From the NCBI GenBank assembly GCA_029248265.1, contig JAQWJQ010000298.1, positions 1 through 53,823 on the forward strand: 53,823 nt of DNA, written 5' to 3'. The DNA comes from Planctomycetota bacterium (GTDB lineage Bacteria; Planctomycetota; UBA1135; GCA-002686595). The stretch's first letter is position 1, and every line of letters starts with the position of its first letter. Below the pieces are notes generated by a model. That model did no database searches. It was given only the letters and a program-made list of their open reading frames with translations, and had not been told where the DNA came from. Made by a program: the position numbers and the translations under genes. Shown in pieces: positions 50,933 to 53,823 of this stretch.

Positions 50933-51814
50933 TCAGCCCCGCCCGGCGTGCTGCAAGGCGAAGGTCACGGTGCTCTCCACCGCGACCTCCAGGGTCGAGA
51001 TCGACTCAGGGGCCTGGAGCGGATGGGAGGCGCCGAGGCCATGGTCTGCGCCCTCAATCAGGAGCGCCTCTCCACGGCGAGCATGATCGCTGAGCGCGAC
51101 CGCCGCCGAGTACGGGACGGTCGCATCCTCGAGGCCGTGGATCGCAAGGAGCGGGACATCGAGCCGCTGGGCCGCGTTGGCGATATTCAGGCGAGCGCGG
51201 TTCTGCTCGAAATCCTCGAGGCCCGCGATCCCCATCCGGTGGACCTGTCCGGTCCGCGCGTTGGGGACCTCGAGGTACCCCTGTGCCCGCCACCGAGCCT
51301 TCATCCCCTCATCGAAGCGGTCCGCGTCATCGATCGCCGCCCAGGTCACCAGCGCCGTGGGGGGGTCCTCGGCGGATGAGAGCACCGCCATCCCGCCCCC
51401 GCGGCTATGCCCCATCAGGACCTCTCGTCCATGGGCGACCCCCGGCAGCGCGCGCGCGAATACCCGGACCCGCGCGATGTCCTCCAGCTGCCGGGAATAG
51501 GAGTCATTGAAGAACGCGTCCTCGTCCTCCATCTCCATGGGGTCGTCCCCCACGCCTGACCCGGAGCTGTTCATGGAGACGACCACGAAGCCCGCCGCCG
51601 CGAGCCGCCGGCTCAGGTGTGGAAAGAATCCCCAGTCCATGAAGCCCTTGAAGCCGTGGATGAGCACCGCGATCGGTCGGCTCGAACCGCCACCGGACGC
51701 CGTGGACGACGCCGACTGCTCGACGCGGACACCGATCCTCCGTCCGGGCTCCTCGGCGTATGTGAGAAAGGTCCGCTCCTGGTGGAGCCCGTCGGGGCGC
51801 GATGCATCTTCCAT
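50933..51814 (-). CDS. Alpha/beta hydrolase (dienelactone hydrolase/acyl-hydrolase-like)
   Basis: 293 residues. No signal peptide. Core motifs: VLIHGFKGFMDWGFFPHLSRRLAAAGFVVV (oxyanion-side His-Gly), nucleophile elbow GHSRGG (Ser near residue 145), an Asp in HGLEDATVP and a histidine in GADHGLG. It fits the serine hydrolase family used for esters, lipids or peptides; substrate unknown. Start ATG about 16 bases after the DUF72 stop, so cotranscribed with it. The frame extends upstream only as a shadow of DUF72. Confidence 0.88.
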   Translation of the reverse strand: MEDASRPDGLHQERTFLTYAEEPGRRIGVRVEQSASSTASGGGSSRPIAVLIHGFKGFMDWGFFPHLSRRLAAAGFVVVSMNSSGSGVGDDPMEMEDEDAFFNDSYSRQLEDIARVRVFARALPGVAHGREVLMGHSRGGGMAVLSSAEDPPTALVTWAAIDDADRFDEGMKARWRAQGYLEVPNARTGQVHRMGIAGLEDFEQNRARLNIANAAQRLDVPLLAIHGLEDATVPYSAAVALSDHARRGEALLIEGADHGLGASHPLQAPESISTLEVAVESTVTFALQHAGRG

Positions 51815-51830
51815 GACTTCGAGGCGGACC

Positions 51831-52661
51831 TTAGTCGCCCCCGAGGTCGAGCAAGGGCTCGAGATGGGGGAAGACCTCGATGATCCTCCCCCAGCCAGGC
51901 ACGGGCTGCTCCCCGGCCAGGACATACTTGACCTCGAGAGCTGCGGCGAGGGCGCTGGCGGGCGCCGCCCCGGGGTGCCCCGCGTTGTCCGCGACGATGT
52001 AGAGGTCCTCCACCTCCGACGAGATCTCCAGCCCCCGTCGCACCGCATCTCCGATGCGGGCGGGACTGTAGGGCTGCGTCCCCGTCAGGCGAAGCATGCC
52101 CACCGCTCCTGTCGCACGGTGGCGGCGGGGCGGCGCGTCCCACCGCTCATCCCCGTCGAGGTGGGCGAGAGACCACCCCGCCCCAGCGAGCACGTCCAGC
52201 GCGCGCCGCTCGTACCACGACCTGTGCGCGGCAGAGAGGATGAGAGGTGCGGGCGCCAGGACGCGGGCGAGATCTCCGAGCGCCCGAGCCTCCGAGGGCC
52301 CAAAGAGCGCCCCGTCGGCCAGGGTCGCCACCAGCCCCCCGAGGCGTTCACGGCGCACGAGCGGCGTGATGGACTCGCGGAATTGCTCCGCGCTCGAAAC
52401 GCGCTCCCCCGCGTCCCTGGAGAGGTCCAGGATGGAGGATGGGACCCGCACGAGCAGCCGCGTCCTTGGACGATCCTGGAGCGCAGCCGACCAGCGCACG
52501 ATGTGCTCGGCCCGGGGGAGCACGTGGGCGGTCACGTCCACCTCGACCGCGCCGAAGAACTGGCCGAGGAAGCTGAGCGGTTCGAACTCGACGCCGCGCT
52601 GAAGCGGCCAAGCTCGATCGAGGCCAGGGTGCGTCCAGCCAGAGGGTCCGATACGGATCAC
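51831..52661 (-). CDS. DUF72 (YecE-like) protein
   Basis: 276 residues of the DUF72 family, a TIM-barrel-like fold of unknown activity found across bacteria. The opening IRIGPSGWTHPG matches the family start (I-x-x-G-T-S-G-W), with later RLLVRVPSSIL and the closing YIVADNAGHPGAAPASAL pattern, where the family usually has Y-F-N-N. The asparagine motif is partly changed here (ADNAGH). It starts inside the end of the acyltransferase gene (four-base overlap, ATGA). Cytoplasmic. Confidence 0.85.
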   Translation of the reverse strand: MIRIGPSGWTHPGLDRAWPLQRGVEFEPLSFLGQFFGAVEVDVTAHVLPRAEHIVRWSAALQDRPRTRLLVRVPSSILDLSRDAGERVSSAEQFRESITPLVRRERLGGLVATLADGALFGPSEARALGDLARVLAPAPLILSAAHRSWYERRALDVLAGAGWSLAHLDGDERWDAPPRRHRATGAVGMLRLTGTQPYSPARIGDAVRRGLEISSEVEDLYIVADNAGHPGAAPASALAAALEVKYVLAGEQPVPGWGRIIEVFPHLEPLLDLGGD

Positions 52662-53452
52662 CAGTCAGCCTCCACGCCCAGGAGCGCCGCGGCTTCCTCC
52701 TCGGCGGCGACGAGGGCCGCGCCGATCTCCTCACTGACCTCTCGAAGGTCCCCATCCGTGGCGTCCGGATCCACACGAATCGGGTCTGCAATGACCACCT
52801 GCACCCGACTAAAAGGGAGCGGAATCATGAAGCGATCCCAGGAGTGGAGCCGCGCTGCGCGCCCGGCAGCGAAGCCGAAGGGGACAATAGGCAGACCCGA
52901 ATCACGCGCGAGGAACGCCGCTCCACGGTTCACCTTGTGCATGGGCCCCCGGGGTCCATCCGGCGTGATGGCCACCGCGCCACCGCCTCGGAGCATCTCG
53001 CGCATCGCCTTGAGCGCTCGAACACCGTAGCGGCTGGAGGACCCGCGCAGGGTGCGGTAGCCGAGGCGCTCCAGCGTCGTGTTGGCGAGCTCGCCGTCCC
53101 CCGACATCGACACGAGGATCACCGTGTTCACGCCGGCAAAGACGGGCGCGGCCGCGGCCATCCGCCCGTGCCAGAGGACCGCCACGCACCCATCTCCAGC
53201 CTCGAGGACCTCCTCTCTCCGCTCGCTGTTGGCCACCTCGACACGCCATGTCCAGCCGAGCCCCCGCAACAGCGGCGGGACCAGCAGCGGCACCAGAGGC
53301 GACAGCACCCGGCGACGCAGGTCCCTGAAGCGCCGACGCAGCGGCCCGTTCCTTCGGGAACGGTCGCTGCGCTTGTACTCCCAGCCAGGATCATCGGCGC
53401 CCTGGGGTGAGCGGACATCCGAGGACTCCCCCTCACGGCCCCCGGACCTCAC
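52658..53452 (-). CDS. DUF374/LPLAT-family acyltransferase
   Basis: 264 residues. A basic N-terminus is followed by a hydrophobic stretch (VLSPLVPLLVPPLLRGL) and the acyltransferase motif WHGRMAAAAPVF near residue 95; ITPDGPRGPMHKVNRGAAFLARDSGLPIVP (about 160-190, split here for length) is the classic DUF374 block. DUF374 proteins resemble lipid A and lysophospholipid acyltransferases and act at the inner membrane. Substrate unknown. It overlaps its neighbours by four bases on each side, so coupled translation with the pseudopilin-like gene and DUF72 is expected. Confidence 0.9.
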   Translation of the reverse strand: MRSGGREGESSDVRSPQGADDPGWEYKRSDRSRRNGPLRRRFRDLRRRVLSPLVPLLVPPLLRGLGWTWRVEVANSERREEVLEAGDGCVAVLWHGRMAAAAPVFAGVNTVILVSMSGDGELANTTLERLGYRTLRGSSSRYGVRALKAMREMLRGGGAVAITPDGPRGPMHKVNRGAAFLARDSGLPIVPFGFAAGRAARLHSWDRFMIPLPFSRVQVVIADPIRVDPDATDGDLREVSEEIGAALVAAEEEAAALLGVEADW

Positions 53453-53823
53453 TTGATCGGGCTCACGAAAGTGCGGACGGGGTCATCACCCAGCCCCTCA
53501 TCGTCCACGGCGTCGGCACCCAACGACCAGGCCTTGTAGCCGCTCTCTGTCCGCTTGTAGCGCAGCAAGCGTCCCCACCCGTCGCTGAGCCCCCCGACGA
53601 GGTAGGCGGGCTGGCCAGCCTCGCCCCGCGTGAGCTCGCTGAGGGTCGAGGGGAGCTCTCCGTTGTGGTCGAGCTGGTACACCCGCACCGCGACCTCCAG
53701 GCCCATCAGGGCAGCCTGCGTCTCTTCCATTGCCTGGGAAGGCAAGAGGGGAATCAGAGGCTCCCCGGGCTCTTCAACCTCGAGGGCGGATTCGTCCCAG
53801 GCCTCCGCACCCATGGTCTTCGG
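53449..53823 (-). CDS. Partial GspG-like pseudopilin C-terminal region
   Basis: The frame is open to the right edge, so the gene begins outside the window. The visible ATG at 53814 would give 121 residues without a prepilin signal. The sequence LEVAVRVYQLDHNGELPSTLSEL and the ending DGWGRLLRYKRTESGYKAWSLGADAVDDEGLGDD match the C-terminal half of type II secretion pseudopilin GspG (helix, then D-x-W-G and the calcium-binding S-L-G-A-D). Its stop overlaps the acyltransferase start by four bases. Confidence 0.75.
   Translation of the reverse strand, partial: PKTMGAEAWDESALEVEEPGEPLIPLLPSQAMEETQAALMGLEVAVRVYQLDHNGELPSTLSELTRGEAGQPAYLVGGLSDGWGRLLRYKRTESGYKAWSLGADAVDDEGLGDDPVRTFVSPIK

Overview
The window is very GC-rich (about 70% by eye) and looks like chromosome from a free-living member of the Planctomycetota. 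Two gene sets pair a cytochrome PSCyt1/DUF1549/DUF1553 protein with a Tat-exported DUF1501 protein, a pairing strongly associated with that phylum. Two sulfatase-fold proteins, many long secreted proteins and a distinctive C-terminal domain on the M14 peptidase fit the same placement. This assignment is inference; there is no rRNA or other phylogenetic marker beyond gyrA, murJ and nrdJ.

Layout. 1-667: end of a protein whose beta-rich core is flanked by TD(I/V)FGR repeats. 675-5103 (minus): B12-dependent ribonucleotide reductase and the lipid II flippase MurJ. 5274-9323 (minus): a secreted zinc carboxypeptidase and a fasciclin-CIA30 fusion. 9528-15424 (minus): a tight three-gene operon of exported redox proteins. 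Its first gene is a thioredoxin-fold protein with an in-frame TGA exactly where the first active-site cysteine should be (W-TGA-P-P-C), so it is probably a selenoprotein. It is followed after 6 bases by a di-heme MauG/CcpA-type peroxidase and after 5 more by a 1261-residue protein with a LamG-like domain and one CxxCH site. 15541-18580 (minus): gyrA and a GatB/YqeY-domain gene. 18834-24913: housekeeping and metabolic genes (eIF-2B-like protein, flavin reductase, M48 protease, RNase HIII, Rieske protein, cystathionine beta-synthase). 24986-29994: a membrane sulfatase-fold protein, a HEAT-VWA protein and an unknown gene. 30202-33098 (plus): korAB, a 2-oxoacid:ferredoxin oxidoreductase. 33180-40388 (minus): a DUF3332 lipoprotein, then a translationally coupled PSCyt1/DUF1549/DUF1553, DUF1501 and cytochrome-LRR-propeller operon. 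40692-41303: superoxide dismutase. 41710-48595: a sulfatase-fold lipoprotein facing a second PSCyt1-DUF1501 pair. 48756-53823: a pilin-like protein, a shrunken GH20-like protein, and a coupled set of hydrolase, DUF72, DUF374 acyltransferase and a pseudopilin-like fragment.

The genes suggest a heterotroph that has ferredoxin-linked 2-oxoacid oxidation together with oxygen defence (Mn-type SOD, haem peroxidase), and that invests heavily in periplasmic and surface redox and polymer-handling proteins. No CRISPR array, tRNA, rRNA, insertion sequence or prophage was seen. Most intergenic gaps are short. Several genes end in GC-rich hairpins, two of which carry the stop codon at the hairpin tip.

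The most notable find is the putative selenocysteine thioredoxin at 14345-15424. It has two hairpins just after the TGA that could act as a SECIS, a separate hairpin abutting its start codon, and tight linkage to a MauG-type peroxidase and a giant exported haem-motif protein.
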